Of a stretch of 64,000 nucleotides of DNA, positions 8,905-17,080 are shown one piece after another; the stretch's first letter is position 1, and every line of letters starts with the position of its first letter. Where the stretch lies: positions 8,538,001 through 8,602,000 of the forward strand of contig NZ_CP069396.1 of NCBI RefSeq assembly GCF_016887565.1, written 5' to 3'. This stretch comes from Archangium violaceum (GTDB lineage: Bacteria > Myxococcota > Myxococcia > Myxococcales > Myxococcaceae). Below the pieces are notes generated by a model. The model was not told the DNA's origin, made no database searches, and saw only the letters and a program-made list of their open reading frames with translations. The translations under genes were made by a program, and so were the position numbers.

Positions 8905-9783
8905 ATGAAACGCCTCGTCTTGTCCGCTGCCGCGACTGCTCTCCTGCTCTCCCCCCTTGCCTGCGACCTGGGCAAGACGGGCAATCAAATCCTCGCCGAG
9001 AACGTGATGGTGGGGACCCTCTTCTCCACGCCGGACGTGAACGTGTCGGCGGCCGCCATGGCCGGATACGACGCCGGCACGCTGCCCGACGGCGGCATCC
9101 CCGAAGGTGAGCGCATCACCATCCCCGGCCAGACGGCCGCCTTCGTCTTCTTCGGCTCGCGCAGCAGCGAGCAGGGCACCCCGCAGCCCCTGGCCAACGC
9201 CACCGTCCGGCTCGAGCCCCAGAACGGCAGTCCGCTGAGCCTCGAAAACAAGGGCGCGGGCACCTACGGCCAGACGAGTGACTTCCTCGGAGATGGCGGC
9301 ATCAAGTACCAGTCCGGTGCCACCTACCGCTTCGTCGCCACGCAAGGCGGCAGCTCGTACGTGGGCGTGGTGGAGGAAGCGCCGGCCCTGGAGCGCATCG
9401 CGAGGCTCCACCCGCCCGAGGGCTTCGTCTCGCACACGGCCAACCAGGGGCTCTCGTTGCAGCGGCCGGCGGTGGCCGGCAACCAGGTGCGCACGCTGGG
9501 CTTCGTCACCGTCGTCCCCCTGGGCACCAATGGCGAGAAGGGCGAGCCCACCTACACCAACGCTCCGAAGGAGCCGCTGGACTTCCTCGAGATCGTGCTG
9601 TCCCCCGTGGAGTGGCAGAAGGAGACCATCGTCATCCCGGGCAGCGCCTTCCCCAAGCCGGGCAGCAACTACCTCGTCGTCTTCCAGACGGTGAAGACCG
9701 GCGGCCCCGAGTCCGAGAACCTCTTCGTCGGCAGCGCGCTGCTGGTGGGCACCGCCGACCTCGGCATGGTGCACACGAAGTAG
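8905..9783 (+). CDS. Hypothetical lipoprotein
   Basis: This protein (292 aa) begins with a basic and hydrophobic signal ending in LLLSPLACD, a plausible lipobox with the modified cysteine near residue 20. The mature part looks like an extended beta-rich secreted protein (many T, V, G and P residues). No known domain was recognised. The start at 8905 was chosen because the signal peptide begins there. It is divergent from the CHASE2 gene (79 bases between starts) and convergent with the next gene, three bases apart. Location is predicted to be a membrane-anchored periplasmic or surface protein. Confidence 0.75.
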   Translation: MKRLVLSAAATALLLSPLACDLGKTGNQILAENVMVGTLFSTPDVNVSAAAMAGYDAGTLPDGGIPEGERITIPGQTAAFVFFGSRSSEQGTPQPLANATVRLEPQNGSPLSLENKGAGTYGQTSDFLGDGGIKYQSGATYRFVATQGGSSYVGVVEEAPALERIARLHPPEGFVSHTANQGLSLQRPAVAGNQVRTLGFVTVVPLGTNGEKGEPTYTNAPKEPLDFLEIVLSPVEWQKETIVIPGSAFPKPGSNYLVVFQTVKTGGPESENLFVGSALLVGTADLGMVHTK

Positions 9784-9786
9784 CGC

Positions 9787-11043
9787 TCACCCCGCCTCCA
9801 CCTCGAGCTCGAGCCTGCCCTCGAGCTTGAGGCGCAGCAGGTGCCCCGCGAAGCGCTCGGACTCCTCGCGGGTGAGGACGTTGCGGAAACCCGGGCCCTC
9901 GGCCACCTCCACCTCCAGCACCGGCCCACGCTGGAGGAGGCGGAAGAAGTCCTCGCCCCCCTCGGGGCGCGGCACGAAGATGGGCAGGAAGCCCTTCACG
10001 GGCAGCACCTCTCCCGGTGCTCGTACCCGGGCCATCAGGTCCGAAGCCTCCGGGCGCACCTCGCCCGGCGCGACGCCCTCCTCCGCGTACAGCGGCGCCG
10101 GTGGCAGCGACACGTCCTCCGTCGAGTCGTCGAAGAGGAAGCCGTGGCGCGAGGCGAGCCGGCCGGCGAAGAGGAACAGCAGCAGCACCGGCTCATCGCC
10201 CCCCACGCGCTCCAGGTGGAGGATGGCGCGCGTGGCGCCCACCTTGCGCAGCAGCAACCGGAGGCGGGGAGGCGCCGCGGCCAGGTAGCGCCGCACCCTG
10301 TCCTGGAGCGTGGCGCGGATCTCCCCGAAGGCGGCCTGGTACCGGGCCTCGCTCTCGGCCTCGTCCTTCGCGAGCGCCTCGCGCGCCCGCGCCAGCTTCT
10401 CCTCGGCCTGGCGCAGGAAGTCCCGCATGGGCCCCTGCTCGGAGACGAGCGCCGGCTCCCCTCCTGGTGCCGGCCCCTCCGAGGCCCCTCGCTCCTGGCT
10501 CGCCGCCCGCACCGCCCCCACCAGGAAGGAGCCCTGCTGCTCCAACCGCCCGCGCTCCTCCCGGAAGCGCAGCCGCGCCGCGCCGTGCGCCAGCCGCAGC
10601 TCGAGCCACGCGTCGTAGCCCACCTCCAGTGTCTCCACGCTCCGCACCCGGGCCAGGGCCCCACGCGTCACGGACTCCGCGGCGGCACCGGGCGAAGCTG
10701 GCTCCGCCGGGGGCACCTCCGTCCGAGACCTCGCGGGCCCGGGACGCTCCAGCGCGCCCTCCTTCGTGGCGGTCCCCACCGCGGGAGTGTCGCGCGGAGT
10801 GTCCCGGCGCAGCAGCGCGGGGACCCGCCAGGGAGGCGCCACGGTGGCAAGCTCTCGCGGTGCCTCGCGCTCCACCCGCCTCGAGGGACCGGGCGACTCC
10901 TCCACGGCGGGCACCTCCTTCGGGGTGTCGCGCCGGGCACGCCCCCGGGCCGGCGGCTCCGCCTTCGCGTCCGCACCGGGAGAGCCCTTCCGCGTCGTCC
11001 GGCCGCCGCCACGGGCCGGCTTGCGCTCCTTCCTCGACGTCAC
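9787..11043 (-). CDS. Hypothetical protein with basic, proline-rich N-terminus
   Basis: Unrecognised protein of 418 aa. Residues 1 to about 130 are low-complexity, rich in Arg, Lys, Pro and Ala. They carry repeated RRDTP-type tetrads (RRDTPKEVP, RRDTPRDTP), as in a disordered, possibly phosphorylatable or nucleic-acid-binding tail. The remainder is a folded, charged alpha/beta region with helical stretches (EEKLARAREALAKDEAESEA). No signal peptide is visible. Third-position GC and length support a real gene. It converges on the upstream lipoprotein and stands alone. Confidence 0.65.
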   Translation of the reverse strand: MTSRKERKPARGGGRTTRKGSPGADAKAEPPARGRARRDTPKEVPAVEESPGPSRRVEREAPRELATVAPPWRVPALLRRDTPRDTPAVGTATKEGALERPGPARSRTEVPPAEPASPGAAAESVTRGALARVRSVETLEVGYDAWLELRLAHGAARLRFREERGRLEQQGSFLVGAVRAASQERGASEGPAPGGEPALVSEQGPMRDFLRQAEEKLARAREALAKDEAESEARYQAAFGEIRATLQDRVRRYLAAAPPRLRLLLRKVGATRAILHLERVGGDEPVLLLFLFAGRLASRHGFLFDDSTEDVSLPPAPLYAEEGVAPGEVRPEASDLMARVRAPGEVLPVKGFLPIFVPRPEGGEDFFRLLQRGPVLEVEVAEGPGFRNVLTREESERFAGHLLRLKLEGRLELEVEAG

Positions 11044-11090
11044 GCCACGCGCTCCTGCATGAGCGGGAGTCTACCGCCCCGAAAGTCGAA

Positions 11091-11119
11091 GGGGCGACCC
11101 GGAGTGACCGGATCGCCCC
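11091..11119 (-). terminator. Candidate terminator of the small membrane-protein operon
   Basis: Read on the minus strand, GGGGCGA pairs with TCGCCCC across a 15-base loop that is itself partly self-complementary, followed by TTCGACTTT. It lies 45 bases beyond the stop of the last gene of the 11164-12886 set and is a plausible but unproven terminator. Confidence 0.35.
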
Positions 11120-11163
11120 CACGAAGGCCGCCCGGGGAAGCCCGGACGGAGGGAATCAGACGC

Positions 11164-11439
11164 TCAGGCGCCGCGAGACGCGGGCTCGGAGCGCGGCTGG
11201 CCGTTGGCGTTGGACAGGGAGTCCTGGCCGTTCTGGAGCCGGCTGCGCAGGTCATCGCGCAGCTGGGCACCGGGCTTGGGCGCCATCAGCAGGCCGAGGC
11301 CCGCGCCCACCAGCAGGCCCACGGAGAAGGCTCCGAGCGCGGGCAGCATCCAGTCCGTCGGCCCCTTCTTGGTCTCCAAGCCGATCAGATCGAGCACGTC
11401 GTCCTTGTCCATCTTCTTCAGGTCGTTGATGCTGAACAT
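11164..11439 (-). CDS. YtxH-like small membrane protein
   Basis: This 91-residue protein has one hydrophobic helix (about residues 33-55) ending in GLLMAPKPGAQLRDDLRSRL. The segment Gly-rich helix, then AP-x-PG-x-x-LRDDL, is the signature of the YtxH family, often linked to envelope or general stress. The N-terminus carries a short acidic segment (KKMDKDDVLDLIGL) resembling a small helical adaptor. It is the last of five small leftward membrane-associated genes and lies 40 bases after the preceding one. Probably inner-membrane; molecular role unknown. Confidence 0.7.
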   Translation of the reverse strand: MFSINDLKKMDKDDVLDLIGLETKKGPTDWMLPALGAFSVGLLVGAGLGLLMAPKPGAQLRDDLRSRLQNGQDSLSNANGQPRSEPASRGA

Positions 11440-11479
11440 CGCGGGCGCTCCATGTGAGACGTTTGGGAGGGAGAGTCAA

Positions 11480-11920
11480 TCACACCTGGGGACCGCGCGG
11501 ACCATTGGAACCACCCGCGGAGCCGCCCTCGGAGCCCGTCATGCCGGACATGCCTCGGGCCCCCACCTCGACACCGCGCATCGCCGCCTCGGCCATGCCG
11601 AGGAGCTCGTCCTTGACGAGGGGCAGCGCGGCCAGCCGCATCCCCAGGCGGATGACGCGCCCGGTGGTGCGGGTGAAGAGCCCGCCGCCGAGCACGTAGC
11701 CCACGCCGAAGGCCGCGGCCAGCATCAGGTACGGGTTGCGCTCCACGCGGCCCTTGAGGTCCATCGTGTCGCGCAGGTCCGTCACCGCGCCGCGGGCATC
11801 GTCCCACAGTTGCTGCGCGTCCGAGCCGATCCGGTCCACCCGCTGGCCGAAGCCGCCCTGATCCTGATCGCCCTGTGTCTGGCCGGTGCCATTGCCCGGA
11901 TTGCTCTGGAAGGTCGCCAT
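11480..11920 (-). CDS. Hypothetical membrane-associated protein
   Basis: This 146-residue protein has a Gln/Gly/Asp-rich N-terminus, a helical segment with heptad-like spacing, and a Gly-rich hydrophobic stretch (MLAAAFGVGYVLGGGLFTR, residues about 65-85). An amphipathic helix and a Gly/Ser-rich tail follow. The helix-then-glycine-rich membrane segment is reminiscent of DUF883/YqjD-type proteins, but no firm match is claimed. It sits in the small envelope-protein operon. Confidence 0.6.
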   Translation of the reverse strand: MATFQSNPGNGTGQTQGDQDQGGFGQRVDRIGSDAQQLWDDARGAVTDLRDTMDLKGRVERNPYLMLAAAFGVGYVLGGGLFTRTTGRVIRLGMRLAALPLVKDELLGMAEAAMRGVEVGARGMSGMTGSEGGSAGGSNGPRGPQV

Positions 11921-11957
11921 ATCGGTACTCCGAATCTTCGAGAAAACGGTGACGTGC

Positions 11958-12158
11958 TCAGCGGCGGGACGCGATGCGCCCGACGATGAATCCCACGGCC
12001 ACGGCCCCCAGCAGACAGGTGCCCGGATTGGCGCGGATGAAGCTCACCACGCGCGTGTTGAGATCCTCCAGGTTGCGCCGCGCCTCATCCAACTGCGGCA
12101 CCACGTTCTCCTGGAACTGCCGGGCCTTGTCCTGCAGGTGCTGCGGATTGACGTCCAT
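11958..12158 (-). CDS. Small DUF883/YqjD-like protein
   Basis: A 66-residue protein with a charged helical N-terminus (LQDKARQFQENVVPQLDEAR) and a single C-terminal membrane helix rich in small residues (LLGAVAVGFIVGRIASRR). This is the layout of ElaB/YqjD-type ribosome- or membrane-associated stress proteins. Two ATGs are possible. I prefer 12158 because GAGG lies about 9 bases before it, whereas the ATG at 12167 abuts that site. It was too short to stand out against overlapping frames but fits the operon spacing. Confidence 0.6.
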   Translation of the reverse strand: MDVNPQHLQDKARQFQENVVPQLDEARRNLEDLNTRVVSFIRANPGTCLLGAVAVGFIVGRIASRR

Positions 12159-12207
12159 GGAAGCCATCCTCTTTCGGGGTTGAAGGGTGGAACGAAGGTG
12201 TGGCGTC

Positions 12208-12429
12208 TCAGCGCCTTTGGCTATTGCCGATGAGGAATCCGATGAAGAAAGCCGCCCCCACGCACGCCAGGGGCCGGCTGCGCACCCACTCGCGCCAGTC
12301 CGCGCGCCGCGCCACCTCCTCGCGCAGCTCGCTGACGGAGTGGACGAGCTCGGCGCGGGTGCGTGCGATCTCCGCGCGGATCTGCTCGGACGTCGGGGGC
12401 GAGGACCTCGCCTTGCCGTCAGCGGCCAT
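12208..12429 (-). CDS. DUF3618-like small membrane protein
   Basis: This 73-residue protein contains QIRAEIARTRAELVHSVSEL, the conserved helix of the DUF3618 family, then WREWVRSRPLACVGAAFFIGFLIG, a typical single transmembrane end. The start at 12429 overlaps the preceding gene by 11 bases, implying co-translation. In other bacteria proteins of this kind sit beside DUF1469/holin-like and DUF883 genes, as here. Their function is not established; envelope stress or stationary-phase roles are suggested for the group. Confidence 0.75.
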   Translation of the reverse strand: MAADGKARSSPPTSEQIRAEIARTRAELVHSVSELREEVARRADWREWVRSRPLACVGAAFFIGFLIGNSQRR

Positions 12430-12886
12430 TGGAGGACTCCTGGGGAAGCGCCACGGGCTGGGGCTGAGGAGCCGGAGCCTGGGCGAGCGCCGCCACGCTG
12501 CGGTTGAGCTCCTCGGTGGTGTTGTCCATGAGCCGGAAGGACTTGAGCCGCGTGGCGGCCCGGGCGATCCCCAGCCCACCTCCCACGAGGTTGGCCACCC
12601 CCACCAGCGCGAGCGCTCCGGTCCAGCCGAGCCACCGCGCCAGGAGGGCGGACAGCGCCCCGCAGACGAAGAAGTAGCCCACCAACACGAAGGGCACGAA
12701 GGCGGCGATGCGCGCCACGTCCGAGCCCATCAGGCGCGCGTCATCCATCAACTCCACGCGCGCCAGTGTCAGGTGCTGCGTCACCAGTTTGCTGAAAACA
12801 TCCGTCAGCCGTCCGACGAGCACGCTCAATCCGCGCTCCGTCTGTTCGGTGCCCAAGCCCATCTGCTCCCCGGCCGTCGCTCTCAT
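12419..12886 (-). CDS. DUF1469 / holin superfamily III-like membrane protein
   Basis: This 155-residue protein matches the YqjE-like 'putative Actinobacterial Holin-X' pattern. A helical N-terminal half (GLSVLVGRLTDVFSKLV, LARVELMDDA) precedes two hydrophobic helices (about residues 60-85 and 88-108). A charged and proline-rich tail follows. Despite the family name these are chromosomal envelope proteins rather than phage holins. It is the first gene of the leftward 12886-to-11164 operon, whose members are all small membrane proteins, so a joint role in envelope homeostasis is inferred. Confidence 0.72.
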   Translation of the reverse strand: MRATAGEQMGLGTEQTERGLSVLVGRLTDVFSKLVTQHLTLARVELMDDARLMGSDVARIAAFVPFVLVGYFFVCGALSALLARWLGWTGALALVGVANLVGGGLGIARAATRLKSFRLMDNTTEELNRSVAALAQAPAPQPQPVALPQESSNGR

Positions 12887-12994
12887 TCGGAGGCCCCAAC
12901 GTAGGTCCCCCCCGTTCTCCGCGACAACCCCGTCGCGCAGACATATGTCCAGCGTTCGTCAGCTTCGGCCCTCCGACGCGCTGGAGGGCCCAGC

Positions 12995-13759
12995 CTAGCC
13001 GATGAGCTCGACGGGTGCCGAGCGGGGCATGTGCCCTTCCAGCGGGGCCTCCAGCCGCAGCACCAGCGGCAGGTGGTCCGAGGCCACCTCGGAGAGCGGG
13101 GTGCGGTGGGCGTGGAGATCCAACGGCCTCACGCCCGCGTCCACGTAGATGCGGTCCAGCCGCAGCACCGGGAAGCGGGAGTGGTAGGTGCGCACCGGGC
13201 TGCCCAGCTCCAGCGCCGCGTCGTGGATGGCCTGGCGCACCAGGCCGGGCACCGCGCCGGGGCCCCAATAGTTGAAATCTCCACAGACGACCACGGGATC
13301 ATTCCGCACGGCATCCCGGAGGATGTCGGAGGACAACAGCAGCGCCTCCTGGCGCCGGCGCTCGCGCATGCTCAGTCCCAGGTGCAGGCAGAAGACGTGG
13401 ATCTGCCGGCCATTGCCCAGGTCCAGGTCGCAGCGCAGCGCGCCCCGGGGCTCACGGCGGCCCACGCTCAGGTCGTAGTTCTTCGACTTGAGGATGGGCA
13501 GCCGGGAGAGGATGGCGTTGCCGTAGCGTCGGCCGTTGCGCACCACGTTGGGGCCGAAGGCCATGTGCAGCCCGAGCAGATCCGCCAGGTGCTCGGGCTG
13601 GTCCTCGCGCGACGTCACCCCCCGGTAGTCCCCCACCTCCTGGAGGGCGATGATGTCCGCGTTGATCTCACGCAGCACCTGGCCCACGCGGTGGAGGTCG
13701 AAGCGACCATCCGTCCCGACGCCACTGTGGATGTTGTAGGAGACGAGCGTCAGCTCCAC
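12995..13759 (-). CDS. Endonuclease/exonuclease/phosphatase family protein
   Basis: This 254-residue enzyme has the DNase I-like fold motifs. They are LVSYNIHSG at the N-terminus, IIALQEVG (metal-binding Glu), VVCGDFNYWGPG (catalytic Asp and Asn) and a final SDHLPLVLRLE (catalytic Asp-His). Substrates in this family range from DNA to phospholipids and inositol phosphates, so the target is unknown. No signal peptide, so probably cytoplasmic. The start is GTG at 13759, eight bases after the upstream gene ends, indicating one transcript. Confidence 0.85.
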   Translation of the reverse strand: MELTLVSYNIHSGVGTDGRFDLHRVGQVLREINADIIALQEVGDYRGVTSREDQPEHLADLLGLHMAFGPNVVRNGRRYGNAILSRLPILKSKNYDLSVGRREPRGALRCDLDLGNGRQIHVFCLHLGLSMRERRRQEALLLSSDILRDAVRNDPVVVCGDFNYWGPGAVPGLVRQAIHDAALELGSPVRTYHSRFPVLRLDRIYVDAGVRPLDLHAHRTPLSEVASDHLPLVLRLEAPLEGHMPRSAPVELIG

Positions 13760-13767
13760 GGCCCTGG

Positions 13768-14229
13768 CTATCCCTGAACGAGACGGATGCGCTGCGCGGC
13801 CAGCCGGACCGCTTCCATGGGAAGGGACAGGAGCCGCCCCGTGGCCTTGGTGGCGTCCTGGATGCCCGACTGGAGGGCGCGGAACTGGCGCAGCGCCTCA
13901 TCCAGCACGTCCCGGAGCGCATTGCGCGCGACCAGCGGCTCCGCGGCCGCCGGCAGCGCGCCGATGGGCTGGCCCCGGTTGGTCGCGGTGGGCACCACCG
14001 GCGCGTTGGGCGACAGCCCCGCCAGCGCCTCGAGCTGCGCGTTCATGGCCCGCACCTGGAACATCTCCTCCGTCTCCGCGTGGTTCCGGCCGTAGTGGAT
14101 GCCCTCCTTGTCGAAGCGGCGATCCACGGCGCGCCGCTCGGAGAGCTGCTTGCCCCGGCGTCGCAGGCCTCGGCTCGAGGTCGTGGTCTTCGGTACGTTG
14201 AAGTGTTCGAAACGGAAGGAACGCGGCAT
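13768..14229 (-). CDS. Hypothetical protein
   Basis: Unrecognised 153-residue protein. The N-terminus is strongly basic (about residues 15-40: many R and K), followed by a helical region and a C-terminal helix. The ATG at 14229 is preceded by GGGGAG at a good distance, so I prefer it to the upstream in-frame start. It is co-directional with the endonuclease-like gene 8 bases downstream. The charged make-up suggests nucleic-acid or membrane-surface contact, but this is only inference. Confidence 0.6.
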   Translation of the reverse strand: MPRSFRFEHFNVPKTTTSSRGLRRRGKQLSERRAVDRRFDKEGIHYGRNHAETEEMFQVRAMNAQLEALAGLSPNAPVVPTATNRGQPIGALPAAAEPLVARNALRDVLDEALRQFRALQSGIQDATKATGRLLSLPMEAVRLAAQRIRLVQG

Positions 14230-14460
14230 CCGACTATCTCCCCCTCGGAAAACGGATGCGCGGAAGCTAAGAAGCCACGCGAGCACAGTGAACGCTGGGG
14301 CTCACGGGGGCCTGCCCGTCCGCCCGCCCCTCGACTGGCGAGGCATGCGCCCCTTCCCCCTCCGAGGGTCGGCGCTGACAGCCACGCGGCGGACACTCGG
14401 GGGGTTGTCGCTGTCGGCATTCGTTGACGCTCCCCCCGCCCGCACGCATATCTCGCCCCC

Positions 14461-15366
14461 GTGCATATCCCCACGCTCCGGAGGCTTCCCTTCCTCCTGC
14501 TGTTCCTCGGCCTGTCCGCCCTCGCGTCCGAGGGGCGGCCCCTCCTCTCCCTCCAGCCTGGAACGGCCCGGCCAGGAGACCCGGTGCTCGTCACCGTGCG
14601 CGGCCTGAACGAGGCCCCCACTGGCACGCTGGGAGAGCGCCCGCTGCGCTTCTACCCGGTGGGTGACGGTTTCCAGGCCGTCACGGGCCTCCCGGTGGAA
14701 CAGACGCCGGGACAGGTGGCGGTGAAGGTGACGGTGCCGACCACCGGGAGCGCCGCCCCCGTGGAGCTCTCGGGCACGCTGAAGGTGGTGGCGCCGGGCT
14801 GGCCCGCGCGCACGCTGAAGGTGGCCAGCAAGTTCGTGAAGCCGCCGCCAGAGGTGCAGACGCGCATGGAGCAGGACAAGGCCGCCTTCGCCGCCGCCTT
14901 CGCCCAGGGCTTCGTCCCCCCCGCCTTCGGAGAGAACTTCGCCTGGCCGCGCCAGGGCCGCGTCACCGCGCCCTACGGCGACCTGCGCACCTTCAATGGC
15001 AAGAAGCAGAGCCAGCACTTCGGCACCGACGTGGACGGGGCCGTGGGCACACCCATCTACGCGGCCAACGCGGGCACGGTGGTGATGAAGCGGGACAACT
15101 ACGCCTCGGGCAATACGGTGCTCGTGTACCACGGGGCCGGCCTCTACACGGCCTACTTCCACCTCTCCGCCTTCGAGGTGAAGGAGGGCCAGCGCGTGGA
15201 ACGTGGCCAGCTCCTGGGCAAGGTGGGCAACACCGGCCGCGTCACCGGCCCCCACCTCCACTGGGGCGTGAAGGTGGATGACCTCTGGGTGGACGGCGAG
15301 ACGCTGCTGAAGCTCGACTTCGGCACCGCCCCGGCCCCCGCCGTCACCCAGCGCGACAAGGAGTAG
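14461..15366 (+). CDS. M23 family metallopeptidase (LytM-like)
   Basis: A secreted 301-residue protein with an N-terminal signal sequence (RRLPFLLLFLGLSALAS), a beta-rich region to about residue 150, and a C-terminal M23 peptidase domain. Zinc-site motifs are QHFGTDVDG (HxxxD) and GPHLHWGVKV (HxH). The fold core IYAANAGTVV and LYTAYFHLS are also typical. M23 enzymes cut peptide crosslinks in peptidoglycan. All zinc ligands are present, so it is likely active rather than an activator. Start is GTG at 14461, without an obvious Shine-Dalgarno site. Confidence 0.9.
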   Translation: MHIPTLRRLPFLLLFLGLSALASEGRPLLSLQPGTARPGDPVLVTVRGLNEAPTGTLGERPLRFYPVGDGFQAVTGLPVEQTPGQVAVKVTVPTTGSAAPVELSGTLKVVAPGWPARTLKVASKFVKPPPEVQTRMEQDKAAFAAAFAQGFVPPAFGENFAWPRQGRVTAPYGDLRTFNGKKQSQHFGTDVDGAVGTPIYAANAGTVVMKRDNYASGNTVLVYHGAGLYTAYFHLSAFEVKEGQRVERGQLLGKVGNTGRVTGPHLHWGVKVDDLWVDGETLLKLDFGTAPAPAVTQRDKE

Positions 15367-15369
15367 GCC

Positions 15370-16263
15370 TCACCACGCCTTGCCGATGCCGAGCGCGGCC
15401 CGGGCCTCGTCCGGGCTCATCGGCTCGCGGCCGATGTCTCGCGCCAGCCGCACCGCCTTCTCCACCAGCGGCCCGTTGCCCTTGGCCATCTCCTTGCCGG
15501 CCGGGTCCAGGTAGAAGTTGTCCTCCAGGCCCACGCGGATGTTGCCGCCGAGCACCAGCGCCGCGGCCACCAGCTTCCACTGCACCCGGGAGATGCCGAT
15601 GACCTCCCAGGTGTCCTCGGGGCCCACCTGCCGCGCCATGGCCAGCAGGTTCTCCGCCGTGGGCGCCACGCCGCCCAGCACCCCGAGGATGAAGCTGTAC
15701 TGCTGCGGGCCCTTCAGCGCCCCCATCTGCAAGAGCGGCTGCGCGTTGTGGACGTGGCCCAGGTCGAAGCACTCCAGCTCCGGCTTCACCCCACCCTCAC
15801 GCATGGCCTCGGTGGCCAGCAGGATGTCCGAGAAGGGGTTGGGGAACACGAAGTCGAAGACGAAGCCCTTCCGCTTCTCCGAATACTTCGCGTAGTTCAT
15901 CGACCCCATGTTGAGCGCGGCCATCTCCGGCTTCGTCTTCCACACGTAGGCCAGGCGCTCCTTCTTCTCCTCCTCGGACTCCACCCCCATGTTGAAGCCA
16001 CCGGTGGAGAAGTTGACGATGATGGGCGAGCGCTTGCGCACCTCTTCCTTGATCTGCCCGTAGATGTCCGCGCTCCACGTCTGCTCGCCCGAGTCGGGCT
16101 CACGCCCGTGGATGTGCACCACCGCGGCGCCGGCCTCGTAGGCACGGCGGGCCTCCTCGGCGATCTCCACCGGGGAGTACGGCAGGTACGGGCATTGATC
16201 CCTCTTGGCCAGCACGCCCGTCAGCGCGCAGGTGACGACGACCTTGTCCTTCGACAGCGGCAT
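15370..16263 (-). CDS. 3-keto-5-aminohexanoate cleavage (BKACE) family protein
   Basis: This 297-residue TIM-barrel enzyme belongs to the beta-keto acid cleavage enzyme family. Those enzymes condense a beta-keto acid with acetyl-CoA to give acetoacetate plus a CoA ester. Family marks are VVVTCALTG at the start, AAVVHIHGREP (zinc-binding HxH) and GGNIRVGLEDNFYLDPAG with the catalytic Glu. The true substrate varies in this family and cannot be read. The ATG at 16263 is preceded by a GAGG-type site. It is the last gene of an operon with an enoyl-CoA hydratase and a TetR regulator, suggesting carboxylic-acid catabolism. Confidence 0.87.
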   Translation of the reverse strand: MPLSKDKVVVTCALTGVLAKRDQCPYLPYSPVEIAEEARRAYEAGAAVVHIHGREPDSGEQTWSADIYGQIKEEVRKRSPIIVNFSTGGFNMGVESEEEKKERLAYVWKTKPEMAALNMGSMNYAKYSEKRKGFVFDFVFPNPFSDILLATEAMREGGVKPELECFDLGHVHNAQPLLQMGALKGPQQYSFILGVLGGVAPTAENLLAMARQVGPEDTWEVIGISRVQWKLVAAALVLGGNIRVGLEDNFYLDPAGKEMAKGNGPLVEKAVRLARDIGREPMSPDEARAALGIGKAW

Positions 16264-16291
16264 GGGGCACCTCCTCGGGGACTTCGGGAAC

Positions 16292-17080
16292 TCAGCGGTC
16301 GTTCCACTTCGGTGGACGCTTCTCGATGAACGCGGTGACACCCTCGGCGGCGTCCTCGGCCAGCACGTTGAGCGACAGCTGGGAGGCCAGGTACTCGATC
16401 GCGGCCGGCAGGGGCAGGTCCTCGGCGGTGAAGAAGGCCCGGCGTCCGAGGGCCAGTACCGCCTGGCTCTTGCCCGCGAGCTTCCCCGCCAGCCCGCCCA
16501 CCGTCGCGTCCAGCTCCGCCGCGGGCACCACGCGGTTGAGCAGCCCCAGCGCGAGCGCCTCACGGGCCGGCATGCGCTCGCCCGTCAGCACCATCTCCAG
16601 CGCCCGCTTGCGGCCCACGTGCCGCTGCAGCAGCGCCATCATCATCATGGGGAAGAGCCCCACGTCGATCTCCGGCGTGCCCAGCTCGGCGTGCTCGGCG
16701 GCCACGGCCAGGTCACACGCGAGCACCAGTCCCAGCCCACCCGCGAGCGCGTGCCCGTTGACGCGCGCCACGGTGGGCTTGCGGATGTCCTGGAGCCGCA
16801 GGAGCAGCTGGCCATAGACGCGGCGCCCCTCGTGCGTGGAGAGGAAACCGCCCTCCCCGCCCATCTGCCCGAGGTCTCCCCCGGCGCAGAACACCTTCTC
16901 CCCCGCGCCAGTGAGCACCACCACGCGCGCCGCGGGGTCCGCCTCGGCGCGTTCCAATCCGGCCAGCAGCCCTCGCAACACCTCCGGCGAGAGCGCGTTG
17001 CGCGCCTTCGGCCGGTCGATGGTCAGGAGCGCTTGCCCGCCTTCGGCCTGGTACCGGACGACGACCTCTCCTGCTTCCAT
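16292..17080 (-). CDS. Enoyl-CoA hydratase/isomerase family protein
   Basis: A 262-residue crotonase-fold protein. The oxyanion-hole segments KVFCAGGDLGQMGG and HALAGGLGLVLACDLAVAA are present, along with TPEIDVGLFP, which usually holds the catalytic Glu. Acts on CoA thioesters in the cytoplasm; the specific substrate is unknown. The ATG at 17080 lies inside the 3' end of the TetR gene in another frame (58-base overlap). The next gene downstream is the BKACE-family enzyme, 28 bases away. Confidence 0.88.
   Translation of the reverse strand: MEAGEVVVRYQAEGGQALLTIDRPKARNALSPEVLRGLLAGLERAEADPAARVVVLTGAGEKVFCAGGDLGQMGGEGGFLSTHEGRRVYGQLLLRLQDIRKPTVARVNGHALAGGLGLVLACDLAVAAEHAELGTPEIDVGLFPMMMMALLQRHVGRKRALEMVLTGERMPAREALALGLLNRVVPAAELDATVGGLAGKLAGKSQAVLALGRRAFFTAEDLPLPAAIEYLASQLSLNVLAEDAAEGVTAFIEKRPPKWNDR

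Noticed and set aside
8826..8984. N-terminal extension of the CHASE2 gene
   Set aside because: The extra 53 codons run into the divergent lipoprotein start; ATG at 8825 precedes the first transmembrane helix.
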